A stretch of 14,446 bases of DNA from JOPF133 sp052144935 (GTDB lineage: Bacteria > Acidobacteriota > Terriglobia > Bryobacterales > Bryobacteraceae), in NCBI GenBank assembly GCA_052144935.1, contig JBKQPR010000198.1, positions 1 through 14,446 on the forward strand, read 5' to 3'. Position 1 is the stretch's first letter. The number at the start of each line of letters is the position of its first letter. Shown here one piece after another: positions 1 to 6,080 of the stretch. The notes beneath the pieces are model-generated. The model worked only from the letters and a program-made list of their open reading frames with translations, did not search any database and was not told where the DNA came from. The translations under genes were made by a program, and so were the position numbers.

Positions 1-20
1 CTAGCCCGACTTTCGCAAAA
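1..20 (+). repeat. Left terminal inverted repeat
   Basis: This is a perfect 20-base reverse complement of 373-392. The match stops at base 20: the next bases inward (gtggggtgg) do not pair with those inside the right copy. The sequence starts with CTAG, the putative target motif. Confidence 0.9.
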
Positions 21-102
21 GTGGGGTGGCCCGGCGCCGGCCTAGGGCTTCCGAAGGCCCGTCAAACAAGGGTTTCGCTCCAATCGAAAGTCGCCTAATT
101 CA

Positions 103-313
103 TAGATGAAATAATATCGAATACGACGGATGCTATCACAGCCGATACAGGGCAGGCTCCAGGAGGCCTTGGGTGGCGAGCCAGAGGGCAAAGTGTTCCT
201 CCCCCAACGGGTTCGCGGCTGGGCCACTGGAAGCAGGACCGCATAATCATTGGCATGTTCGCGTACAGTTGCCTCCAGTCATCCCCTGATAGATTGACCA
301 TTTATTTCATCTA
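103..313. repeat. Nested 12-bp inverted repeat inside the element (103-114 and 302-313)
   Basis: TAGATGAAATAA at 103-114 is the exact reverse complement of TTATTTCATCTA at 302-313. It divides the element into two outer arms and an inner segment of about 190 bases. This AT-rich pair could be the ends of an older element nested in the outer one, a transposase-binding subterminal repeat, or chance. Two concentric perfect inverted repeats within 400 bases make chance less likely. Confidence 0.55.
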
Positions 314-404
314 GACACAAAAGAGCGTTCGGATCAATGATTACCGCCTCGTCATGAGGAAAACGGGGCTGGTTTTGCGAAAGTCGGGCTAGGACAATCC
401 TCAC
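279..404 (-). pseudogene. Interrupted 5' end of a probable PIN-domain toxin gene, fused to element sequence
   Basis: A GTG codon at 404-402 overlaps the TGA stop of the upstream antitoxin-like gene (shared GTGA) and begins V-R-I-V-L, reading straight into the terminal repeat at the CTAG. The frame then runs through element sequence to a TGA at 279-281, 41 codons in all. PIN (VapC-type) toxins commonly begin M-R-I/V-V-L-D-T-N, and the codons for L-D (CTAGAC or CTAGAT) naturally contain CTAG. The inference is that a PIN toxin gene was cut between its fifth and sixth codons by the element, with the rest of the gene lying left of base 1. Only about five codons are native, so the identity depends on the start motif, the 4-base overlap and the upstream partner. 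Curiously, the element-derived part reads VIIDPNALL, which is also PIN-like, so part of a toxin frame may instead survive inside the element. Confidence 0.42.
373..392 (-). repeat. Right terminal inverted repeat
   Basis: This is the exact reverse complement of bases 1-20. It ends in CTAG at 389-392, nine bases from the stop codon of the antitoxin-like gene at 401-679, and forms the junction with the interrupted reading frame that starts at 404. Confidence 0.9.
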
Positions 405-679
405 GACCGGTGGTGCCGAACGTGGTCCACGGCTTCGTCAATCAGTTCGTCGAGTTCGGCCTCGGGGACATCCTTGAGCCTGGTGATCGTGTGGTCGATG
501 CGCTCCTTCAAGCGGTCTGCCAATTCCGCTCGCGCAGTTCCGGCCGGCGGTTCATGCGGGCGATAGGCCATCACGCTGATGTGCTCTTCAGGCTCCAGTG
601 GGCGGCCAAGGAGGCGCCCCATAGCCTGCCGAATGTCGGGTGGAAGATCGCCGACCCTATGAAATACGCTGCTAGGCAT
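401..679 (-). CDS. Small acidic/basic protein, probable antitoxin of an interrupted toxin-antitoxin pair
   Basis: A 92-residue protein starting at ATG 679-677, chosen because GGAGG lies six bases upstream on the minus strand. The protein has no membrane segment or signal peptide. The N-terminal half contains a Pro- and Glu-containing stretch (GRPLEPEEHISVMAYRPHE). The C-terminal half, from about residue 50, is predicted helical and highly charged (RAELADRLKERID and PEAELDELIDEAVDHV), a layout typical of the toxin-wrapping tail of small antitoxins. I do not recognise a named DNA-binding fold such as Phd, AbrB or ribbon-helix-helix. The functional inference comes from context: its stop codon overlaps a GTG start by four bases, and that frame begins VRIVL as PIN toxins do. 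The partner is cut by an inserted element, so this is probably an orphaned antitoxin. It could equally be an unrelated conserved hypothetical protein. Confidence 0.6.
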   Translation of the reverse strand: MPSSVFHRVGDLPPDIRQAMGRLLGRPLEPEEHISVMAYRPHEPPAGTARAELADRLKERIDHTITRLKDVPEAELDELIDEAVDHVRHHRS

Positions 680-787
680 GAGTAACCTCCGTGCCTGTAT
701 TTTAGCAATTTCAGAAGCATCTTCGCCCTTTTCCCCGCCCTGGGCGCCCTGGGCTCGCCAAGGGGCTTGCGACTCGGCAACTCGCTT

Positions 788-829
788 GCCGCCGGCACGG
801 CCTACGCCCCCGCTTGTGCCGGAAGCGGC
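788..829. repeat. GC-rich hairpin
   Basis: CCGGCAC at 792-798 pairs exactly with GTGCCGG at 816-822. The stem continues after a three-base bulge, with GCCG (788-791) pairing with CGGC (826-829). The loop is 17 bases. No T run follows on either strand, so this is not a classical terminator. Confidence 0.45.
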
Positions 830-948
830 GCGTCGCGCCGATCCGGCAAGCCCCGCCGGCGTTCGCCGCATGGCGGATCGAATCCAATGACACTGCGGCC
901 TGCTGCCCGCCGCCTGGCTGAGCGCAGGGTGCGCTTCATCCAGATGTA

Positions 949-970
949 CCATCGCGATTAATCGCGATGG
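949..970. promoter_or_regulatory. Perfect 22-bp palindrome, candidate operator
   Basis: The half-site CCATCGCGATT (949-959) is followed immediately by its exact reverse complement (960-970). Each arm contains ATCGCGAT, itself an 8-bp palindrome. There is no spacer and no following T run, which suits a dimeric regulator site better than a terminator. It lies about 120 bases upstream of the Crp/Fnr-type gene and 270 bases upstream of the antitoxin-like gene, so it could act on either. It does not match the TGTGA-N6-TCACA (CRP) or TTGAT-N4-ATCAA (FNR) consensus. Confidence 0.5.
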
Positions 971-1091
971 GGACCACCACAGCGGCTGACGGGCATTTCG
1001 GGCGATGTGGTGAAGGATATTCTGGCGAGGGGCGCGTACCCAGGGCGCCTTTAATGGTACTAGAATTGTATGGGAGGTTCCAGTTGAGCCT

Positions 1092-1751
1092 GTGGCAAGC
1101 AAGAAGAAGCAAGATCCTGGTTTCAGCGCCCAAGCCTTCCTGTCCAAGGTGGCCTCGGGCAGAACGCTCGCCGACCATCGGTCGAAGCAAGTGATTTTCT
1201 CGCAAGGCGATACGGCGGATTCGATCTTCTACATTCAGAAAGGCAAGGTCAAGCTGACGGTGGTGTCAAACCGGGGCAAAGAGGCCGTCGTCGCGATTTT
1301 AGGCGCTGGCGAATTTTTTGGCGAAGGATGCCTGGCGGGACAGATTAAGCGCATGGCAACCGCGACCGCCATGTCTCCGGTCTCTGTCACGCGGCTGGAG
1401 AAGACGGCTGCGATTCGTGTGCTTCGTGAGGAGCCTGCCTTTACCGAGTTGTTCCTCCAGCACCTGCTGGCCCGCAGCATCCGGATCGAGGAAGATCTCG
1501 TGGATCAGTTGTTCAACTCCAGCGAAAAGCGGTTGGCGCGCGTGCTTCTGCTGCTCGCTAATTTCGGCAAGGAAGGCAAGCAAGAGACTGCCATCGCCAA
1601 GATCAGCCAGCAAACGCTGGCGGAGATCGTGGGAACCACGCGGTCGCGAGTCAGCTTCTTCATGAACAAATTCCGCAAACTGGGTTTCGTCGGCTACAAC
1701 GGCACACTGGAAGTCCATAGCTCCCTGTTGAATGTCGTTCTGCACGACTGA
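1092..1751 (+). CDS. Crp/Fnr-family transcriptional regulator
   Basis: A 219-residue DNA-binding regulator of the CRP/FNR superfamily. Residues about 15-130 form the cyclic-nucleotide-binding-type beta barrel: QVIFSQGDTADSIFYIQKGK is the typical opening and GAGEFFGEGCLAG the typical phosphate-binding-loop region. A long dimerization helix follows, and the C-terminal winged helix contains ISQQTLAEIVGTTRSRVSFF as the recognition unit. No N-terminal cysteine cluster is present, so it is not an oxygen-sensing iron-sulfur FNR. The ligand is unknown. The GTG start is the only sensible start in frame. GGGAGG at 1072-1077 is rather far away (14 bases), and TAGAAT at 1061-1066 could be the -10. It lies 184 bases upstream of the glycogen phosphorylase gene on the same strand, which makes control of the carbon genes plausible but unproven. 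Confidence 0.9.
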   Translation: MASKKKQDPGFSAQAFLSKVASGRTLADHRSKQVIFSQGDTADSIFYIQKGKVKLTVVSNRGKEAVVAILGAGEFFGEGCLAGQIKRMATATAMSPVSVTRLEKTAAIRVLREEPAFTELFLQHLLARSIRIEEDLVDQLFNSSEKRLARVLLLLANFGKEGKQETAIAKISQQTLAEIVGTTRSRVSFFMNKFRKLGFVGYNGTLEVHSSLLNVVLHD

Positions 1752-1782
1752 CAACTACGCGTTTCCGTCCGCGTGAGTGCCC

Positions 1783-1811
1783 GGCCGCCGCGCCCCCCTG
1801 AGAAGGCGGCC
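1783..1811 (+). terminator. Weak hairpin after the regulator gene
   Basis: GGCCGCC (1783-1789) pairs with GGCGGCC (1805-1811) across a 15-base loop, 31 bases after the regulator's stop codon. No U run follows, so it may be a transcript-end stabilizer rather than an intrinsic terminator, or chance in GC-rich DNA. Confidence 0.25.
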
Positions 1812-1935
1812 CTCCTCGCAAGTATTGGAACGTACTGCCCGGCGCAATCGCAATCGCCGCCGTCGTCGCCGTCGTGGCACAGTTGTATTAGACCGTGCAT
1901 CATCTTTTTCGCCGCCGTCCGCGCCAGAATCCATC

Positions 1936-4488
1936 ATGAGCAACCAAACCCGTGCCAGCCACCCCCTCTACCAATACCAACTCCTGCCCACGGAAATCGA
2001 GGGATTCGATTCCCTGGCGGAACTCGCCTTGGACATGCATTGGTCGTGGAATCATGCCACCGACGAAGTGTGGCGGCAGCTCGATCCCGCCCTGTGGGAG
2101 ATCACGCATAACCCCTGGGTCCTCCTGCAGACGGTCTCGCGCGACCGGATCGAGCGCGTGTTGGCCGATCCGGTTTTCCGGAAAAATGTAGATGGCCTGG
2201 TGGATGCCAGCAGGCAGGCGGCGGAAGCGCCCGCCTGGTTTCAGCGGAACCATTCCGAAGCTCCGCTGACCTGCGCCGCGTATTTCAGCATGGAATTCAT
2301 GCTGAGTGAGGCTCTGCCCATTTACTCGGGCGGGCTGGGCAATGTGGCCGGCGATCAACTCAAAGCCGCCAGCGATCTGGGTGTGCCGGTGGTCGGCGTG
2401 GGACTGCTCTACCAGCAGGGCTATTTTCGCCAGGTGATCGACCACAACGGAGAACAGCAGGCCCTCTACCCATACAACGATCCCGGACAGTTGCCGGTCA
2501 CCCCCTTGCGCCAACCAAACGGGGAGTGGTTGCGGTTGGAGATCGCCTTGCCTGGATTCTCGGTCTGGGTGCGCGCCTGGCAGGTCCAGGTGGGCAAGGT
2601 GAAGCTTTATCTGCTGGACAGCAATGACGCGGCCAACTACCCCGTTCATCGCGGGATTACCAGCGAGCTCTACGGGGGCGGGCCGGAGTTGCGCCTCAAA
2701 CAGGAAATCCTCCTCGGGATCGGCGGATGGCGGCTGCTCCGCGCGCTCGGGATCCAACCGGAGATCTGTCACCTGAACGAAGGGCACGCGGCGTTGGCCG
2801 TCCTGGAGCGCGCCCGCGATTTCAAGGACCAGACCGGGCAACCCTTCGAAGTTGCACTGGCGGTCACGCGCGCGGGCAATCTCTTCACCACCCACACCGC
2901 GGTGGCCGCCGGCTTTGACCGTTTTGCTCCCACTCTCATCGAGCCATACCTTCGTCCTTATGCCGAGCAGAAGCTCGGCATCCAACTCCAGGATCTGCTG
3001 GCCCTGGGCCGCCAGAACCCGGCCGATTCGTCGGAGCCTTTCAACATGGCGTATCTGGCGATCCGCGGAAGCGGGGCCGTGAATGGCGTGAGCCGCCTGC
3101 ACGGGAAAGTCAGCCGGCATCTCTTTCTGCCTCTGTTTCCAGGCTGGCCGGAGGATGAAGTGCCGGTCGCGCACGTGACCAACGGAGTCCACGTGCCCAC
3201 CTGGGACTCGGCGTCCGCCGACGATCTTTGGACGGAGGCCTGCGGAAAGGACCGCTGGCTGGGGACCGCGGAGACCCTGGAACAGGACATTCAAAAGGTC
3301 TCCGACGCCAGGCTCTGGCAATTTCGGACAGCCGCCAGCCAGTCCCTGGTCGAGTTCGCCCGCGAACGATTGTCGCGGAATCTCACGGCGGCAGGCGCCT
3401 CGCCCGAAGACGTCGAAGCCGCCCGGCATCTCTTCGATCCCCACGCCCTCACCCTGGGCTTTGCCCGCCGCTTTGCCACCTACAAGCGACCCAATCTGCT
3501 GCTGCACGACCCCCTGCGCCTGTTTCGCCTGTTGACCGATTCCGAGCGGCCGGTGCAGCTCATCATCGCAGGCAAGGCGCATCCGGCGGACCAGGCGGGC
3601 CAGGACCTGATTCGGGAATGGACTCATTTCATCCGCCAGCCCGAAGTTCGCTTCCATGCCATCTTCCTGGCCGATTACGACATGCTCTTGACCGAGCACC
3701 TGGTCGAAGGCGTGGACGTCTGGATCAACACGCCACGCCGGCCCTGGGAAGCCTGCGGGACCAGCGGCATGAAGGTGCTGGTCAATGGAGGCATCAATCT
3801 CTCGGAGCTGGACGGCTGGTGGGCGGAGGCCTACACGCCGGAAGTCGGGTGGGCCTTGGGGGACGGCCAGGAGCATGGCGACGATCCGGCCTGGGACGCC
3901 GCCGAAGCCGATGCGCTCTACGACCTGCTCGAACGGGAGGTGATTCCCGAGTTTTATGCCCGCGACGGCCAGGGCATCCCCACCGCCTGGATCGCGCGAA
4001 TGCGGAACAGCATGGCGAAATTGACGCTGCGCTTTTCCGCGGACCGCGCGGTGCGCGAATACACCGGGCAACATTATCTCCCGGGCGCGGCTGCCTACCG
4101 TGAGCGCGCCGCCGGCAAGGGCGCCTTGGGCAGGCAAATCGTCGATTGGCAGCACTCCCTGGAGAAGCAGTGGGCCGCCATACGCTTCGGCGACGTACAC
4201 GTCGAGACCGCCGGGGACCAGCACTTGTTTGAGGTCCAGGTCTACCTCAACGATCTCGACCCCAATCGGGTGCGCGTAGAGCTTTATGCCGACGGCGTCA
4301 ACGTCGCTGGTCCGGTTCGGCAGGAGATGGAGCGCGTTCGCCAACTGGCAGGCGCGTCTGGAGGCTACGCTTACCGCGCAGGAGTGACCGCGGTCCGTCC
4401 GGCTACCGACTATACGGCGCGCGTGATCCCGAACTACTCCGGTGTCGCCGTTCCCCTGGAAGCCGCCCGCATCCTGTGGCAGCGATAG
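1936..4488 (+). CDS. glgP: Alpha-glucan (glycogen/maltodextrin) phosphorylase
   Basis: An 850-residue GT35 phosphorylase that releases glucose-1-phosphate from alpha-1,4-glucans in the cytoplasm, using pyridoxal phosphate. It belongs to the short Thermus/Thermotoga-type subgroup: the first 100 or so residues form the DUF3417-type N-terminal domain (SLAELALDMHWSWNHATDEVW). Recognisable elements are AYFSMEF (115-121), the glycine loop SGGLG (131-135), CHLNEGHAAL, RRFATYKRPNLLL, and EACGTSGMKVLVNGG, whose lysine (residue 613) should hold the cofactor. I chose ATG 1936 because the family homology begins just after it. The frame is open upstream to 1777, but that part encodes an arginine-rich, low-complexity run and is unlikely to be translated. 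No clear Shine-Dalgarno precedes the ATG. The gene is followed by gnd and zwf, which fits channelling of stored glucan into glucose-6-phosphate use. Confidence 0.93.
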   Translation: MSNQTRASHPLYQYQLLPTEIEGFDSLAELALDMHWSWNHATDEVWRQLDPALWEITHNPWVLLQTVSRDRIERVLADPVFRKNVDGLVDASRQAAEAPAWFQRNHSEAPLTCAAYFSMEFMLSEALPIYSGGLGNVAGDQLKAASDLGVPVVGVGLLYQQGYFRQVIDHNGEQQALYPYNDPGQLPVTPLRQPNGEWLRLEIALPGFSVWVRAWQVQVGKVKLYLLDSNDAANYPVHRGITSELYGGGPELRLKQEILLGIGGWRLLRALGIQPEICHLNEGHAALAVLERARDFKDQTGQPFEVALAVTRAGNLFTTHTAVAAGFDRFAPTLIEPYLRPYAEQKLGIQLQDLLALGRQNPADSSEPFNMAYLAIRGSGAVNGVSRLHGKVSRHLFLPLFPGWPEDEVPVAHVTNGVHVPTWDSASADDLWTEACGKDRWLGTAETLEQDIQKVSDARLWQFRTAASQSLVEFARERLSRNLTAAGASPEDVEAARHLFDPHALTLGFARRFATYKRPNLLLHDPLRLFRLLTDSERPVQLIIAGKAHPADQAGQDLIREWTHFIRQPEVRFHAIFLADYDMLLTEHLVEGVDVWINTPRRPWEACGTSGMKVLVNGGINLSELDGWWAEAYTPEVGWALGDGQEHGDDPAWDAAEADALYDLLEREVIPEFYARDGQGIPTAWIARMRNSMAKLTLRFSADRAVREYTGQHYLPGAAAYRERAAGKGALGRQIVDWQHSLEKQWAAIRFGDVHVETAGDQHLFEVQVYLNDLDPNRVRVELYADGVNVAGPVRQEMERVRQLAGASGGYAYRAGVTAVRPATDYTARVIPNYSGVAVPLEAARILWQR

Positions 4489-4541
4489 AGCAACTTCGAT
4501 GGGCTTTCCACTTGACTCGGGGCAACCACTCCGGCAGCGAT

Positions 4542-4586
4542 CCTGTGGGGCGTGGCCCTGCGGGGTATGGCCCTGTGGGGCGGGGC
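4542..4586 (+). repeat. Three tandem 15-bp units
   Basis: Units at 4542-4556, 4557-4571 and 4572-4586 follow the pattern CCTGYGGGGYRKGGC: CCTGTGGGGCGTGGC, CCTGCGGGGTATGGC and CCTGTGGGGCGGGGC. They lie in the 171-base gap between glgP and gnd, and the third unit runs into a 22-bp palindrome. Confidence 0.8.
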
Positions 4587-4596
4587 CCCGCCCCAC
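4575..4596. terminator. Perfect 22-bp GC palindrome after glgP
   Basis: The half-site GTGGGGCGGGG (4575-4585) is followed directly by its reverse complement (4586-4596). As RNA it can fold into a 9-bp stem with a four-base GGCC loop. There is no U run, so termination would have to be of a non-classical kind; it could instead protect the 3' end of the glgP message or be a REP-like element. Confidence 0.45.
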
Positions 4597-4659
4597 GAAG
4601 CCGTCCCGGCATCGCCTGAATGATTTGGATACCCCCATCGATTCGAAGGGAGGATTGGC

Positions 4660-6075
4660 ATGGAAACTCAGCGTTATGAAATCGGCATGATCGGCTTGGG
4701 CGTGATGGGGCGCAACATGTTACTGAACATGGCCGACCACGGCTTCCCGGTGGCGGGCTATGACAAGGACCTCGGCAAGGTCACGGCGCTCCGGAAGGAA
4801 TCGGCGGGAAACGACGTACACGGCGCGGCCCACATTGAGGATTTCATCGCACTGCTCCGTTCGCCGCGCGCGGTCATGATGCTGGTGCCCGCCGGCCCGC
4901 CCGTGGATTCCGTGATCGCCGATCTGCTGCCGCACCTCGCCAAGGGCGATCTCATCGTCGACGCCGGCAACTCCTACTTCAAAGACACCAACCTGCGCGC
5001 CCGTAACCTGGCTGCCAAGGGCATTCAATTCCTCGGCGTAGGCGTGTCCGGCGGCGAGGAGGGCGCGCGCCACGGTCCCAGCATCATGCCCGGCGGACCT
5101 GAAGAGGCCTACCAGCGGGTCCGCCCGGTACTCGAGGCCGTGGCGGCCAAAGTCGATGGAGATCCGTGCGTGGCGTACCTCGGTCCCGGATCGGCCGGGC
5201 ATTTCGTCAAGACGGTCCACAACGGCATCGAGTACGCGCTGATGCAACTCCTGGCCGAGACCTACGACCTGATGAAGCGCGGCCTTGGCATGAGCGACGA
5301 TCGACTGCGCGACGTGTACGACACCTGGAATCAAGGGGAACTCAACGGCTACCTGGTAGAGATCACCGGCGCCATCCTCGGCAAGGCCGACGAAACCACC
5401 GGCAAGCGGTTGATCGATGAAATCCTGGACGTCGCCAAACAGAACGGCACCGGCATGTGGACCTCGCAAAGCGCCATGGAGTTGCAGGTGCCCATGCCCA
5501 CCATCGACCTGGCGGTGGCGATGCGGGATTTGTCCGTGCTGGAAAAGCAGCGCGAGACGGCCGCCGCGATCTTCCAGCGGCCCATCCCCCCGTTTGGCGG
5601 GGACCGCAAACTCTTCGTCGATCGACTGGGCCACGCGCTCTACGCCGGGATGATCATGGCCTACGCACAGGGCATGGCCGTCCTGGCGGCCGCCTCGGAC
5701 AAGTATGCGTATCGTTTCGATCTCGAGACCGTGGCGCGCATCTGGCGGGGCGGTTGCATCATCCGCGCGGCCTTGCTGGAGGACATCCGGACGGCCTATC
5801 GGCGCGAGGCCAGCCTGCCGAATCTGCTCCTGGACCCGGAGCTGTCGAAGAAGGTGATGGCCCACCAGGAGGATTTGCGGCGCGTGGTGTGCGCGGCCAT
5901 CGACCTGGGTCTGCCCGCGCCCTGTTTCATGACCGCGCTGAGCTATTTGGACGGCTACCGTAGCGCCTGGCTGCCTGCCAATCTGATCCAGGCCCAACGC
6001 GACTACTTCGGCGCGCACACCTACGAGCGCATCGACGTCAAAGGCACATTTCACACCGACTGGACGAAGGCTTGA
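4660..6075 (+). CDS. gnd: 6-phosphogluconate dehydrogenase (decarboxylating)
   Basis: A 471-residue enzyme, the usual length for the long form, converting 6-phosphogluconate and NADP+ to ribulose-5-phosphate, CO2 and NADPH. The N-terminal Rossmann fold has GLGVMG (residues 12-17). The substrate-binding signature GVSGGEEGARHGPSIMPGG lies at 128-146. FVKTVHNGIEY contains the expected catalytic lysine (K184) and glutamate (E191), one residue off the sheep enzyme numbering. The C-terminal helical part ends with GTFHTDW, as in well-studied homologues. The ATG is supported by GGGAGG at 4648-4653, six bases upstream. Its stop codon lies just before or overlaps the zwf start, so the two genes are almost certainly co-transcribed and translationally coupled. 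Confidence 0.97.
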   Translation: METQRYEIGMIGLGVMGRNMLLNMADHGFPVAGYDKDLGKVTALRKESAGNDVHGAAHIEDFIALLRSPRAVMMLVPAGPPVDSVIADLLPHLAKGDLIVDAGNSYFKDTNLRARNLAAKGIQFLGVGVSGGEEGARHGPSIMPGGPEEAYQRVRPVLEAVAAKVDGDPCVAYLGPGSAGHFVKTVHNGIEYALMQLLAETYDLMKRGLGMSDDRLRDVYDTWNQGELNGYLVEITGAILGKADETTGKRLIDEILDVAKQNGTGMWTSQSAMELQVPMPTIDLAVAMRDLSVLEKQRETAAAIFQRPIPPFGGDRKLFVDRLGHALYAGMIMAYAQGMAVLAAASDKYAYRFDLETVARIWRGGCIIRAALLEDIRTAYRREASLPNLLLDPELSKKVMAHQEDLRRVVCAAIDLGLPAPCFMTALSYLDGYRSAWLPANLIQAQRDYFGAHTYERIDVKGTFHTDWTKA

Positions 6076-6080
6076 GCTCT

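Larger units (their letters stand above)
1..392. mobile_element. 392-bp MITE-like or decayed insertion element with perfect 20-bp terminal inverted repeats
   Basis: The first 20 bases (CTAGCCCGACTTTCGCAAAA) recur as an exact reverse complement at 373-392. Both ends carry CTAG, itself a palindrome, so the layout may be a 4-bp CTAG target duplication plus 16-bp terminal repeats, or 20-bp repeats with no visible duplication. The 352 bases between hold no convincing transposase; the short open frames inside do not resemble any family I recognise. A compact body between perfect ends fits a non-autonomous MITE or an internally deleted insertion sequence. IS5-type elements are known to favour YTAR targets such as CTAG, but no family can be assigned from the ends alone. 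The left end coincides with base 1, so the left flank is not visible. The right end abuts the minus-strand gene at 401-679 and appears to interrupt the gene after it. Confidence 0.7.
680..1091. other. Gene-free divergent region between the antitoxin-like gene and the Crp/Fnr gene
   Basis: These 412 bases hold no credible gene. Contents from left to right: the leader of the minus-strand gene, including its GGAGG and an AT-rich TAAAAT stretch near 697-702 that could serve as its -10; a repeated gccctgggc motif near 738-756; a GC-rich hairpin at 788-829; a perfect 22-bp palindrome at 949-970; and a possible -10 (TAGAAT, 1061-1066) for the downstream regulator. The structure and the divergent gene arrangement suggest a shared control region. 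Confidence 0.5.

Noticed and set aside
788..870. Integron attC-like or CRISPR-like structure in the GC-rich gap
   Set aside because: One imperfect hairpin only; there are no regularly spaced direct repeats, no core sites and no cas or integrase genes.
680..1147. Upstream extension of the antitoxin-like frame on the minus strand to a 248-residue protein
   Set aside because: The added part is compositionally odd and overlaps the regulator start; the ATG at 679 has an ideal GGAGG site.
1777..1935. In-frame 53-codon upstream extension of the glycogen phosphorylase
   Set aside because: It encodes low-complexity arginine runs from GC-rich triplet repeats, has no ribosome-binding site, and the family homology begins just after ATG 1936.
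1900..4638. Long open frame antisense to glgP
   Set aside because: It is a shadow frame in GC-rich coding DNA, with no family resemblance; the plus strand encodes an unmistakable phosphorylase. The same applies to long antisense frames across gnd, zwf and the PPIase.
6072..6080. TTG start for zwf with a 4-base overlap of gnd
   Set aside because: The only Shine-Dalgarno-like GAAGG ends one base before the TTG, too close; ATG 6081 is better placed. The TTG cannot be excluded.
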